DNA from: Piezodorus guildinii
Taxonomy: Eukaryota > Arthropoda > Insecta > Hemiptera > Pentatomidae
Assembly: GCA_023052935.1 (NCBI GenBank)
Contig: CM041292.1
Span: 43,360,139 to 43,424,138, forward strand
Length of the DNA: 64,000 nt
Reading direction: 5' to 3'
The notes below the pieces were generated by a model, which did no database searches, was not told the origin of the DNA, and worked only from the letters and a program-made list of their open reading frames with translations. Both the position numbers and the translations under genes were made by a program. Below are positions 1 to 11,760 of the stretch, piece by piece (the stretch's first letter is position 1; every line of letters begins with the position of its first letter).

Positions 1-224
1 TCGGTTGGAGATTACGAAATATGAAAATAGTAGGTATTTCCAATGGTCAAGGTCCATTCCAAGCGTTTGTACCATAACTAGGAAAAAACAAATTAAACAT
101 CGTCATCTGAAGCTTTCTCTTAATCGATAATATCATATTGAATGTGATACTTATTATAATGCATTATTATAGTACCGATAAATAATCAATATTGAGGATG
201 TATAGTTGACTGTAGAAACTATTT

Positions 225-419
225 TAGGTGGAAATAATCGGGATTTAGTCTTTTTTTATATATTATAATTTTGCCGACGTTTCGGCTCAAGCCTGTCAGC
301 CGTTGTTTATGCTTGGACATTGCTCAGTAATGCCCTGATGATGGCTCACAATCACACAACGAAACGTCTGCAAAATAAAAATATATGAAAAAAGACTGAC
401 TCCCGATTATTTCCACCTA
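225..419. mobile_element. MITE-like fold-back element
   Basis: Two 60-bp arms (225-284 and 360-419) are near-complete reverse complements with only a few mismatches, separated by a 75-bp loop. Both ends carry TA at the outer edge (TAGGTGGAAATAATCGGG), compatible with Tc1/mariner-type TA insertion, but no transposase is present. The inner arm ends contain the GAAACGTC motif on both strands (minus 273-299, plus 335-368), a motif shared with the MITEs near 15.7 kb and 19.3 kb. Non-autonomous DNA transposon is the best reading; the superfamily is not established. Confidence 0.8.
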
Positions 420-1145
420 TGATAAATAATCAAGTTATTTTGAATCAATCAAGATAGGATATTCGTTTACACCATCAAAAGTTAGATATAGGTAGGAATG
501 TATAGTATTAAAATTAGAAAAATGCATAACTAATTAATTTATTTCAAATATTATTAACCAAATTAATTTTTTCAGAACTGAAGTTAGTAAAAAATTTCCT
601 ATTTAATGTATTAAGTGCACTATGCATTTATTTGTTCTGGAAAGTTTAGATTAATCTGTTGCAATTGCCTGAGGTAAGAGTCGAAAAATATCATTTTTCA
701 AAATGTCGTTTTAAAAGTGATATTACTTACTTTTGTTGGTTTCGTAAATAATTGATGAACAGAGTTAACAATGAATGTTAATAGAGTTGAACAGAGTTAA
801 TAGATAATGAAAAAAAGTTAAATTTATGTTTTAATGATTATTTATGCTCAAGGATTGAGGATTGATTATTAATAAATAATTGACCATTACAAATCATAAG
901 TCTTGTACAGTATCAGTATCACCTACTTTAGGCCCATAATTGGAATATTTCTCTAGGATCTTTGTTATTGAAGTATAATATTATGATACTAATAGTAATT
1001 ATAGGCTGTATGCTAGTAAATTTTAAAGAGAAACAATTCCTAAGATTTCGTGATTCCATACCACATAAACTCACCTACTAGTAGTAACCTCTGTCATTCG
1101 CCCCCGATTCGGCTGTGGTTATCTCGTATATGGCGGTCTGAAAAA
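420..1145. other. AT-rich stretch, no gene seen
   Basis: Plain AT-rich sequence with short A and T runs. No ORF of interest, RNA gene or clear repeat boundary recognised. Confidence 0.5.
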
Positions 1146-1147
1146 TT

Positions 1148-1504
1148 GGACATGGAACTTATGAGACTAATGAATTGTGTTATTAGATTCTTATGTGGAA
1201 TTCTCTGACGCTCCAATGTAGGTATACCGAGCTGGATAAGTACTCTTCTTTCCGTCGGCAATACCTTCTTGTTGTCTTTCTTTTCCGATGCTTTAAAACA
1301 AAAAAAAAAAATCATTATATACTTAATATGCTTATCGCATGTTCCTCTATTTATTCAGTAAACAAGAGATCCCATTCCATAAACTGTATACCTTCTCCCA
1401 GATCGACCTTCAAAAAATCTTTTGTGAATCGTGCTACCATATTTTGGAATTATAACCAATTATTTCTCAATCTCCTGAAATATCAGTCTTCCCAACGTGT
1501 GTAA
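1148..1504 (+). pseudogene. LINE reverse-transcriptase C-terminal relic
   Basis: The open frame 1193-1504 (103 codons), together with a preceding shifted frame, has the layout of the C-terminal tail of CR1/Jockey-group LINE polymerases: an RRQYLL-like segment, then KRSHS, a proline/arginine patch (PSPRS), KKSFVNRA and a terminal FWN resembling the usual SF..R...LWN..P signature. There is no RT core, so this is a 5'-truncated, decayed copy. The start codon is arbitrary. An alternative is chance similarity, because the match is a pattern rather than an alignment. Confidence 0.45.
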
Positions 1505-1627
1505 TATTTAAAGCTGTTGATGAAAACTAGTCGTTTTTAAAAATCTGATCCATTTCCATACCGAATTCTTAAAAGACCAGAGTAATATTTATTTCATACA
1601 TTATTGTGATTACTTTAAAAATATTTT

Positions 1628-1975
1628 AACAAGAAGGTCTCGGGGCTATCTTGTTTTCAGACGCCTCGGAGGATTGTCAGAAATAGAAGAAGAAGAAAGG
1701 ATTGAAACAAGAGGATTAGGGTGGGAATGGAGTTTGTCATGAAAGCAATGGTATCTAGATCGGGCCAAATCAGCAACATACGGAACATTAAGGTCTTTAT
1801 GGATGAGTTTATTCGTGACAATGTAAGAAGTATTGAGGATTTTGGATTGGATACGGGAAGAATTCGATGGTTTAGTAGAGCCCTAAAGCTCTACTCCATA
1901 AGTCCATGTCCTAGATATCGGATCTATTCAACCGGGACGAGAAGAGTATTATTGAAGGAATCAAAACATTAGATA
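1628..1975 (-). pseudogene. 5'-truncated Jockey-type LINE fragment (family 2)
   Basis: On the minus strand the sequence reads as the end of a Jockey ORF2. It carries YGVEL, IQSKILNTSYIVTNK, HKDLNVPY, DLARSRYHCF and a DNPPRRLK-like end close to 1628. The same protein tail is seen in the plus-strand copy at 20,189-20,560 and, more distantly, in the full-length element at 6,967-11,750 (VNAPYYVTN, HHDLNIPF, NPPRKLKRQWPRDVL). The ORF on the plus strand here (1721-1972) is only its shadow. Indels break the frame. Confidence 0.75.
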
Positions 1976-2149
1976 AATAAAATAAAAAATTTAGAAACAA
2001 AAGTTGTAAAAAGCTCTTAATTTACAATTGTTTCCATATTTAAAGATGGTTCATTGAAGTAGATATGTATTGGTTCTCTTTTCATCATCTGACGAACTAT
2101 GTGTTGTATCTCACCACGAGTTATTCGAAAGTGCAGTGAGTTCTTAAAA

Positions 2150-2460
2150 AAAAGTTAAACCGCTAGAGAGCGGATGACACCAAGAGATAGCGGCCCTCAA
2201 TAACGACCCCGAGGAGATAGGAGCTATCAGGGAAGACGCCGGCGAAGACAGCCAATACAGAAGGGTCTAAGAAGATGTCAAAGGGAGGCCTTTTGTGCCC
2301 TTTGTTAGGCGGTAACAATCTCCCGCGCGCGGGAATACAAATCAGCTGCCCTCAGGATTTACATAACAGTGAGCCAGGTTTCGCTATTATTCGGCCATCT
2401 CCGACCTTCGTCATGTTATTATAATTCATACGATTCGACTGACCATCAGGGGCCATGACT
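2150..2460. other. GC-elevated non-coding island
   Basis: About 300 bp of mixed-composition sequence in an AT-rich setting, with stops in all frames. It contains an E-box-like CAGCTG (near 2344), GATA-like words near 2200-2235 and a GC palindrome CCCGCGCGCGGG (2323-2334). Candidate regulatory or conserved non-coding DNA; function is inferred from composition only. Confidence 0.3.
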
Positions 2461-3940
2461 AAGCTACGCCACTAACCATCTATAAATACCGAGCCTTTTT
2501 TTATTTCTTCTTTCTTTTCTTTATCTCCTTTTTTACCCTTTTATTTCTTCCTTTTTGTCTACCGGTCTCCTTCTGTGTCGTCCCAGAAACGGATTGAAGC
2601 TTGATTACTGTGAACATTACTTGTCGTTTCGGTGCTATCGGACCATTTATCAGGATTCTTAGCTTTTATTATTCTTTTATACTGTTTTAGAATAGAAAAT
2701 AATTTTCATTCTGGGACAAGGGTACCTTAGGAACAAATGATATGTACAATGTGTCTGGTCAAAAGACTAAAGGATCATGATTGATAAATCAAAGGACAGA
2801 ATAAATCCTACTGACCTTCTATAGCACAGGCGTTTAATAAGAAAATAATAAATATATAATAAACGCACATCACCACTAATAGTTAGTAATAATTTGTTTT
2901 GCGCTCATAAAAGCAATGAAGACTTATTAAGAAATCATAGCCCGCCTAAGAAAATGCTAGACTGTTACACTGATACTCCTCCATAAACTGTATCACCATC
3001 GTAAAAGAACTCTTCTTTTAATCGTTTAATGAATATCCTTCAGGATACTGGAAGAAGAGGACACGGAAGGAAAATTAAAACGGCATCATGCCTCTTTAAT
3101 TACTCTTTGATTGTCAAGGAAGTTCTTCGAGGCATTGTGGGATGTGTCGTAGGTCTTTCCCCTAGCAATAAACTTCAGCACTGTAATCAATTGATAATAC
3201 TAGGAGATAAAGCGGCTCTTAGAAGGATTGTAATTGGAATTTATGTTTAAAACTGTGATGTTTTGAATTTATGTTGAAATTTATTGAGATATTAAGGACT
3301 TTTTTTTTTAGGAAATCATGATGTTATGGCTTTTAAAATTAATAATGCGGTATCGTTTGTTTATTGCGGCTTATTTTCCATATATTGTGAAGAAAAGATA
3401 GGAATCTGAGTTTATTCACCTCCGAAGGCTATTCTAAGTATAACCAACCTATACTAGTGTATGGTGAATAAAATTATTAAATTTCTTAGTTGAATATTAA
3501 GAGGACTTCAATACCGATTTAGAAATGTGGAAATGATCTTTCCGACTACACTAAACCATCAGTTTCCTGTAGCATCTAATTCTTGTTACCCGAAAATCTT
3601 CCTCCTTGCCACCAAAAAGACGTAGAGCGAAAACGATGTAAACAAATTAAAAATAAATTTACATGAAAATGATCCCCTATGTAAAATATTTAGAGTCAGC
3701 TTGAGAAACTCCTAATCGGGCTCCTACTTCCACTTGTTAAGAGGAAAGGATTCAGGATATCCCTCCGCATCTTGCTATCCGAAATTCATGGAAAAACTTA
3801 AAATAATCTTTTTTCAGTCACAAATAAAAGACCTGAATATTTTATCTTATTCCAAAATACATAAACCTCTATTAAAACCATATTCCCTGTCTCCATCCAT
3901 CTATATCCTCTAGTTCATAAAATATCAGTTCTATGTATTC
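2461..3940. other. AT-rich stretch with a pyrimidine tract, no gene seen
   Basis: It contains a T/C-rich tract at about 2495-2565. A 73-codon frame at 3029-3250 (+) has no recognisable motif and is treated as chance. No repeat boundaries recognised. Confidence 0.4.
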
Positions 3941-4075
3941 CCGAAACCCTTCGAAGGGACTGAAACGAAGATGGCTACAGGATCTGTTGGTATTAATAAT
4001 ACATGAAAGTACTACCGGCTTGTTGTTTCTCTAAAGTGCTTGTATTTATAATATAGTTGTAAATTTCAAAATTTT
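3940..4075 (+). pseudogene. Jockey family-2 3' end relic
   Basis: A short piece reading GLKRRWLQDLL-like at 3955-3995, followed by a 3' UTR ending in TAGTTGTAAAT. This is the same order as in the copies at 20,189 and 38,945 (RRLKRRWPRDLL, then GTTGTAAAT). Strongly truncated and diverged. Confidence 0.5.
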
Positions 4076-4459
4076 AAATTAAAAAAGGCTTATGTTTAGA
4101 CTATGAAAATATTTAAAATACATTCATTATTTTCTAGAAATATACATAAATGAAATACTTTAAAAACCATATTCAGGGATCAGACCTTTCCTGTAAATTC
4201 GATAGTTATTTATACAATATTACTTTTCATTGCTAAAATCAACAACAAAGTTCATTTTTTGTACCTTTTCTATATGGTATGAATGGATTCCCAAAGGCTA
4301 CTAAAGATTGCCATGACTTTGGCAACCTGTATTATTTTACAAAAAATAAAATAAACATGAATAACAAGCTCGTGTGAAAGGCGATGTAAATGTCAAGAAA
4401 GGAATCAGAACATTATTTGTTTAATTTACTTTTGACATTCCTGTTCTGAATGTTTCAAT

Positions 4460-4830
4460 ATTTAATCAAGAGAAGACGAAGCCCTGGACTGGAAGGTGTA
4501 GGAGGGAGAGTAACATGTCGGACAGGACAACACCACTTCTTGAGGAGTGCAAGGAGCTGAGGACCGCCCTTGAACCTGCTGATTACCTTAGAAGAAAAAA
4601 CTTGTCAATCTGTTAAAGGCCCCGATTTACACTGAATAAGGGGAAACCTGTAGCCCTAAGTAGCCGCTTCTTCTTCTATTTCTTCTCCTCGGGGTCGTTT
4701 GTTCTCCACCTCCTGCATTATTCCCTTCCAGTCATGGGTTAGGCATGAGATGTCCTGTTAATTGTAATTGTACACCGCCCAGGGCTCACTACCGAGTATG
4801 GAGCACTATGAAGGCTTTGTTTTGTCATTT
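4460..4830. other. GC-elevated island with a 34-codon ORF
   Basis: A plus-strand frame starting at 4515 reads MSDRTTPLLEECKELRTAL and continues to a stop after LSIC (34 codons, about 4515-4619). It is flanked by mixed-composition sequence and a TTC-rich tract. No domain recognised. It could be a fragment of a repeat-encoded protein, an exon or chance. Confidence 0.25.
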
Positions 4831-5483
4831 ATTATTTATTTTATTATATATATAAACCATCACAGACTACGATGAAAATTTTCACGGCAAATTTTACTAT
4901 AGCCTAATGTATCCGATTGTTATACCGTAAAAGAATAGTTTTAGTATATTTTGCACTCCATCTATTACCAGTATATTTTGGAATAATAATATAATATGAT
5001 ACAATGTGGGGATAATATTATATGATACAATATCTACAAATATATCTTGATTGAACAAAGTATATAGTAGAATTATACATATATCAAATATAAACGTCAG
5101 AACTAAAGAATAAAATATATTCCAAAAAATCTCATCAAATACCCTGTACTCTTTGTCAGAAATACACTCAATTAAAAAAAGTTTACATACAGCATGCTAT
5201 TAATTTTCAGGGCTATTTATTTTCATTTTTTTCCATTTCCTCTAGTGCAAATTATTAATACTAATCTTAGATAAAAAATATATTTATTTATTTTCATTTC
5301 AACATTTATATCAAAAGTGTCATTTGCTAATGATAGGTCAACAAAGTTACCAGTTCAATATTATTCTTATTTGTTGTACTATGAACATCTTTCTAGTGTT
5401 ATCTGTATAAATCTGATCTTTATATTTAACTGTCAATTTAGTATTAGCTGCACTTGTGTCTGGGAAACTGATTTCTTTTTAAT

Positions 5484-5990
5484 ATGCGCTTTTGTCGTGA
5501 TTTGAGAGAGCTTATAGTTAGGGCTTATCTCAAAGAAACATTGTACATTTATTGAATAAGTCATATGCTACTGTACAGTATGCACTGAAAAGACATAGTG
5601 GACTAAAATCTCTGGAGGATAGACGAGGTGTTGGAAGACCCAGGAAGCTAGAGAATCACCATAAGCGAAACATCCTTGCTGAAATCCATTCAAATCCTCA
5701 CACTATTGCAAATTCAATGATTATCAGAATAAATATGATGTTCAAGTCAACCCAGAAATAGTCAAAAATATATTAAGAAGGTAAGGATACAGTGGTCAAG
5801 TCACAAGAAAAAAGCAATTCATGGAGTAAGATGAACCGGGTTTTTGGTAAATAAACCGAGTGTTTGTAAACCCAACAATTTCTAGAAAAGGGTCGTATTC
5901 TCTGACGAATCCAGATTTAATATTTTTGGGCCGGAACAATTCATCCATAGAACTTTTCTTCATGTTTTTGTTTTTTTAATTATTCAATTT
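5484..5990 (+). pseudogene. Tc1/mariner transposase relic
   Basis: Frames broken by several indels spell a Tc1-type transposase. The N-terminus begins MRFCRDLRELIVRAYL at 5484. It is followed by the paired-like helix-turn-helix segment KSYATVQYALKRHSG and the GRPRKL basic linker (5552-5760, 69 codons). A further linker is seen near 5760-5830, and VFSDESRFNIFGPEQ (about 5890-5945) carries the first catalytic aspartate of the DDE triad. The second Asp and the Glu are not recognisable, and no clean terminal inverted repeats were found. An inactive, decayed DNA transposon. Confidence 0.8.
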
Positions 5991-6589
5991 CCCATTTACC
6001 AGTTTTTCGTTAAATTAATGTAATTAAAGGAATGTAAAATTAAGGTGATAATTATAATCAAAAACCAAAAAATGTGCTACTGTAAATAAAAAATAGGCCC
6101 TGATAAAAAAAGGCTGAAATTAAATTTACACAGTAATATCAAAGTAAACCGAAAATGTTTTTATTAGTTTTAACTTTTCTTAATTATAATTAGTTTTTAC
6201 TTTACTGTCCGTATTAAGTTTTTTTTTGTAGTGAACAAACCGTATAAATAATAAAAATATTTTACCTTACCAAAACTTATTTTTTACTTGAACATGTATT
6301 AACACATATTAAAATGTTTTAAGTTGAATAATAATGGCTGTTAAATAAGGTTAAGAATACATGTAAAATATAAAAAATGATATAAAAGATGATGATGAGA
6401 ATATTTTGGAATGAAGGTTACAAATAATGTGATGTTGTGGTTAAGGAGTTCAATACTGACTGACAGTTTCTTTATTATTCAAACATTTGTGAATTCGATA
6501 TTGGGCAGTCTTTTAATGCTTAAATTTATAGACTGATCTGGATGTGATAGATTCATATTTAGTAAATATATTGTTTCCTCCACAGACAA

Positions 6590-6790
6590 ATAAATACAGA
6601 TGTCGGAGTGCGGATAAAGAGGAGTTGTCGAGAGATGAGGCTTCAACTGCCGACTATCGGAGCGGACTAATGTACCCTAGATATCTCCTGCTCTTTATGA
6701 GATAGGCTTTTAGGAGAAGAGATGGGTCCCTTCTTAAATCACTCTTCGTCCATTCCTCTTCGGGGCTATTAAGATCTTACCTAAAGTCTT
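6590..6790. other. GC-elevated non-coding island
   Basis: About 200 bp of mixed composition with no open frame, between AT-rich flanks and 170 bp upstream of the Jockey insertion. Candidate non-coding element by composition only. Confidence 0.25.
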
Positions 6791-6956
6791 CTGAGTGAGT
6801 CATCTAAGTCTGAGATTTGTTAATAAGTGGTGGGCATTCTATCATGGGTAGTTAGATGTAGAAAAAAAGTTCTATTAAGAAATACAAGTAAAATAATAAA
6901 AAGAAAAACTTGAAGAATCTCAATAATATTTAAGAGATTATAAATATACAACTTAA

Positions 6957-6966
6957 TTGTCAGTTA
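6957..6966. repeat. Target-site duplication, left copy (Jockey element)
   Basis: TTGTCAGTTA here is repeated exactly at 11,751-11,760, right after the poly-A tail, which fixes the element boundaries. Extending into AA on the left would make it 12 bp. Confidence 0.9.
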
Positions 6967-7219
6967 GGCATGCGCATGAGTATAGCAGTCATCATTCAAA
7001 TCGTCTCTTGGATTTCTTGCTTTTTCAGTTGGAATTCACTTCAGTGCAATCTTGAAAACATCACCAGGCTTTAGGATAACAACTGCTATAAATATTGGAG
7101 CAAAAAACAGTAAGTTTTGTTACAATTTACGGTGTAAAGTGAATGCTGGGTAACCTCTTCACATCAGCTGATTGCCAATAGCTCGGCAAGGCCGGGATTG
7201 GTTTTCTTTTCTTTAGTTA

Positions 7220-8591
7220 TTGTTTTATTTTCCACATCTAGTTATTATCTTATTATCTTCTTCACATGAAATGCGATATTTTCACCAAGTGATGTCCTCC
7301 AAAGCATCAACTAAAAGATCTAGATCTAGTGGTTCAATCACGCCTCCCATAAAACAAAGAACCCGCCGTGATACCAATAAAAAATTAAATCAGCAAGCAA
7401 CCCCTTCAGGTACTTATACCGAATCTGAACCACAACCTGGCACATCGTCACAAGGGATGACTGACGAATCTCCGTTTTTCACCCCAAATCCTTTTCAAAT
7501 CCTACATAATGAAAAAGAAAACATGGAATCTGCTCCTACACCCAGTGAACCACGGCCTCCACCGATATTTGTCAAAAATATTAAAAATTTTCAGTTGTTG
7601 TGTGCTCAATTGAATAAAATTACTGACTCCACCAGCTACTACTGTATGAGTAGAATCAATGACACCAAAATATCACCGACCACCGCCGAGACGTATAGAA
7701 AAATAGTGAAATATCTAACTGATACTAAAGCGGATTTCCACACTTATCAGTTACGCCAAGAGAGATCTCTTAGAGTTGTAATAAGAAATCTACATTCTTC
7801 TACACCAGTTGAAGCAATCAAAGAAGAACTTATGGAGATGGGTTACAAAGTGCGCCAAGTCACTAATGTCATAAAAGATAGGGTTCAACTTCCGCTATTC
7901 TTCGTTGACTTGGAACCATTGTCAGGGGTAGAACAAATTTATGATCTAAAAAGACTGTACTATACAAGTGTAAAAGTCGAAAAACCTTACACCAAGAGAG
8001 AAATTGTTCAATGTCACAATCGTCAGGCGTATGGTCATACCAAAAGTTACTGTTATCACATACCACGCTGCGTGAAATGCGGTGAACAGCACAAGTCTGT
8101 GGAATGTACAAAACCAAAGTTTAACACCCGCTGTATGTGCTCATTGCCTCAAGGATCACCCGGCCAACTACAAAGGATGCCAAATCTATAAGGAACGAAG
8201 GACCAGGTATCAAAAACCCCAGGTACTGGATGAAACAGCAGGGCAGACAAGAACTAGAAGAGAACCCTCAAAAATAATCGATGCTAATGTATCATTTGCC
8301 CACTTACTTGGAGGTGGGAACCAATGTAGTGAAACCGAGGCCCTGCCGGAACTGCAAAATGTACCTCAATATCCTCTGTCCATTCAACAAATACCTCTTC
8401 CTCAAAACGTAATCAATCCTAAAAATCCTCATCCACAACAAATCTCTCATATCCCACCTCCTTCAAATGCCACAGATCTTACCAGTTTGATGACATCCTT
8501 CATTTCCGAAATCAAATCCCTTGTCATGCCCCTAATCACAATCCTTACGAATCTTGTATCAAATCTCATTCCTGCCATAAAAAAGCCATAA
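7220..8591 (+). pseudogene. Jockey ORF1 (gag-like, zinc-knuckle protein), frameshifted
   Basis: RNA-binding ORF1 of the element. The likely start is MSSKASTKRS at 7292; an upstream in-frame ATG lies at 7220. The N-terminus is Ser/Pro-rich and basic; the middle region (about 7560-7980) is typical of Jockey ORF1. Three zinc knuckles follow. Knuckle 1 is C-HN-R-QAYG-H-TKSY-C, where the second cysteine is replaced by arginine (CGT for TGT, one base). Knuckle 2 is CVKCGEQHKSVEC. Knuckle 3 is CAHCLKDHPANYKGC. A one-base shift at about 8120-8140 splits the protein: the first part runs out of frame to 8191, and the rest continues in another frame to 8591 and includes FAHLLGGG. Confidence 0.88.
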
Positions 8592-11269
8592 ATGACCTCA
8601 CCTAATTCCTTATCTATTCTCCTATGGAATGCGAATGGTGTTAGAACTCACACTGACGAACTTACAGCCTTACTGCAAGACAAAAAAGTTGATGTTGCAC
8701 TCATTACTGAAACTAGACTAACCACTAAACAGTACTTCAAAATACCTGAATACACGACATACCGGACAGACCATCCAGACGGCAAAGCCCATGCCGGTAC
8801 TGCTGTCATTGTCCACCGATCCCTCTCCCACCACTTACACCCACTTCCCGCCCACGACTTCCTACAAGCCACCTCTGTTATAATCAAGACCTTTTCTTTT
8901 CCGCTCGTCATCGCATCAGCATACTGCCCTCCTAAACATCCCATTTCTTCTGCCCAATTTGGATCCTTCCTCAACTCATTGGGGAATCACTTTATTCTGG
9001 GTGCAGACCTAAACGCCAAGCACCAACAATGGGGTTCCAGAACCACAAATACTCGTGGACGGACATTGCAGGCTGCACTCAACTCCCGACGCCTTAATCT
9101 CCTACCTCCCAATTCCCCTACCTACTGGCAACAGATCCTAACCGTAATCCAGACATCCTTGACTTCTTCATCCACAGCGGTTAGGCTCCCTGAACTATTC
9201 CGTAACTCGCCTTGATGAACTATCCTCTGACCATAGTCCACTGATCCTAAATGTATCCTTAACACCTATTCCTAAACCTGTCCCACCATCATTCATCAGA
9301 GGCCCCATCAACTGGAACCTCTTCCGCGAAATCCTCACCAATGATATTGACCTCAAAGTGACTCTCAAAACCCAAACTGACCTTGACAATCCGTCTATTC
9401 CTTTACAACCTCGATTCAACAAGCCGCCTGGACTGCCTCCTTTCCCAAGCACTCCCAAATAAATCCTTACAAAAACCATTTACCACAACACCTCCTAGAC
9501 CTAATCCACACTAAACGCCGAGCCAGAGCATTATGGCAACGCACTCGTCACCCATCAGATCGCCACTCCTATAACTTTTATTGTAGACAATTAAAGCGGG
9601 AGTTGGCGATCTTCTGTTCCCAATCCTACAATTCCTACCTCTCCTCTCTCTCGACTCGTGACAATTCCTTGTGGAATGTCACGAAGAGAATTCTTAAATC
9701 CCCCCTTATATCCCTATCCTCTCCGGCGTAGTGATAATTCCTGGGCTGCTTCTGACAAAGATAGGGCCCAGGAATTCGCACTACACCTTTCCAAGGTATT
9801 CACTCCTCATTTTGATCTCAATCCAACCCATACCGCAATAGTTGAAGAGTTCCTTACGTCACCGATACCAATTTCCTTACCACCTAAAGCAATCAATCCC
9901 TCTGAGGTCAATATCTTCTTAAAAACTTCCTCTCCGTAAATCCCCTGGATACGATCTCCTTACTCCTCAAATCCTAAGACAACTTCCATCTAAAGCCATT
10001 ACATTCCTTACACATATCTATAACTGTATCCTACGCACTACCTATTTCCCTCTGTTGTGGAAACACTCGTCTATCATCCTTTTCCTAAAACCAGGCAAAC
10101 CCTCCAACTGTACGTCATCCTACAGACCTATTAGCCTTCTTCCGATCCTCTCCAAAATCTTCGAAAAACTCCTATTAAAACGAATCCTAGCCAAATTTCA
10201 TAATTTTCCTCCACACCAGTTTGGATTCCGTCCTCAACATTCCACGGTTCAGCAAGGACTCCTCCTCGAGTTGTAACCACATTTCCTCCGCCCTTGAGTG
10301 CAAGGAGTATTGTTCGGGTGCCTTTCTGGACATAGCTCAAGCTTTTGACCGGGTATGGCACCCGGGACTGCTCTTTAAGCTCAAAACCCATTTACCTCAA
10401 TCTTTATACCTAATCCTCCGATCCTATTTATCAAACCGCTCCTTCCGAGTTCGTTGTGGTTCCGAATTTTCCAAACATTATTCTGTTGAGGCCGGTGTTC
10501 CTCAAGGCAGCGTCTTAGGACCCGTCCTTACATCCTCTACACCGCCGATATCCCTACCGATCCCAAAACCTTTCTGGCAACATTTGCTGATGACACAGCC
10601 ATTTTATCATCCGATTCCGATCCTGAAGTAGCATCGCTAAATCTCCAAAGGCACCTTTCCCTTGTCGAAGGCTGGTGCAAGGCTTGGCGAATTAAGGTGA
10701 ACGAAAGCAAATGCACACACGTTACTTTCACCCTTCGACGTAAATTCTGTCCAACAGTTAAATTCAATTCCATACCGCTTCCTTCCTCAGACACAGTCCG
10801 GTACCTTGGCTTTTTACTAGACAAAAGACTGACGTGGAACCCACATACAAGACTTAAAAGGATAGAACTCAACCGCAGATTCGGCCGGTTATACAAACTA
10901 CTGGACAGAAAATCTCATCTTACAGTCGACAACAAATTACTAATATATAAGACAGTACTGAAACCTATATGGGCCTACGGACTTGAACTATGGGGGACAA
11001 CTAAACATTCTAACATCAAACGTATCCAATCCTTCCAATCCAAAGTCCTTCGAACAATAGTTAATGCTCCTTATTACGTTACCAACTGTACCCTACACCA
11101 CGACCTTAATATTCCATTTATTTTAGACCTTGTACCATCCAAATTTTCCAAATTCCATCAGAACCTTCTTCATCACCCTAATCCTCTTGCTCAATCGCTC
11201 TCCAGCTCCACCCATCCCTACAATCCTCCTCGAAAATTGAAACGGCAGTGGCCCCGCGACGTTTTGTAA
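8592..11269 (+). pseudogene. Jockey ORF2 (endonuclease / reverse transcriptase), multiply frameshifted
   Basis: ORF2 begins with ATG immediately after the ORF1 stop (TAAATG), suggesting termination-reinitiation in the parent. The APE endonuclease is at 8592-9240: LLWNANGV, ITETRL, SAYCPP, GADLNAKHQQWG and, after a frameshift, SDHSPL. The RT domain runs about 9930-10900: RKSPGYD, YRPISLLPILSKIFEKLL, HQFGFRPQHST, FLDIAQAFDRVWHPG, GVPQGSVLGP, FADDTAIL (catalytic Asp pair, FADD variant near 10,580) and VRYLGFLLDKRLTW. The last intact segment, 10,697-11,269, ends in KLKRQWPRDVL. Frame changes occur near 9140, 9460-9720, 9935, 10,260 and 10,530. All core motifs survive, so the decay is recent and indel-driven. 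Confidence 0.92.
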
Positions 11270-11721
11270 ACTTTTATTCTGGAGTTCTGACACTGGTCAG
11301 ATCCTCCAACTCATGTACTGTATGTTTGTGGCTATTCCGCCCTAGCTCGGCCTCCACTGGCTTACACCAGTGAAGCGCAGGGTGAGAGGCGCTGGGATCT
11401 CTTTGATTCGGCTTCTCCCCCCACTTGTGGAGGGAGCAGCGGAGTCTAGGGTCCCTTTAGCAATTGATAATTGTATATAGTTAAGTTTGCTTGTATGATT
11501 TTTGTTTATTTCCCAACTGGTATTTATCTCTACTACAGGTTGTTGTTTTGATTTGTTTGTTGTTGTTTTTTTTAATTGTTATTTTCTTGTATATATTCGA
11601 ATTTATTTATTTCCGATTTTATGTAATTTGACTTTATTATCATTATTCTGTATATATTGTATGAATGTGCACTACATCTCTATTACTAATGTTCATTATG
11701 TAACAAACTGTAATATTTCTC

Positions 11722-11750
<29 letters not shown>
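11722..11750 (+). other. Poly-A tail of the Jockey element
   Basis: 29 consecutive A residues directly before the right target-site duplication. Confidence 0.9.
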
Positions 11751-11753
<3 letters not shown>

Positions 11754-11760
11754 TCAGTTA
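11751..11760. repeat. Target-site duplication, right copy (Jockey element)
   Basis: TTGTCAGTTA, identical to 6957-6966. Confidence 0.9.

Larger units (their letters stand above)
6967..11750 (+). mobile_element. Full-length Jockey-type non-LTR retrotransposon
   Basis: A 4.78-kb element bounded by identical 10-bp duplications. It has a 5' UTR of about 0.3 kb, ORF1 (nucleocapsid-like), ORF2 (APE endonuclease plus reverse transcriptase), a 3' UTR and a 29-bp poly-A. Codons and C-rich coding strand differ from the AT-rich host. Several frameshifts make this copy inactive, but the intact TSD argues for fairly recent insertion. A diverged 3' UTR of the same family lies at 45,365-45,500 (minus). Confidence 0.92.

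Noticed and set aside
1721..1972. Plus-strand 83-codon ORF
   Set aside because: Antisense shadow of the minus-strand Jockey fragment.
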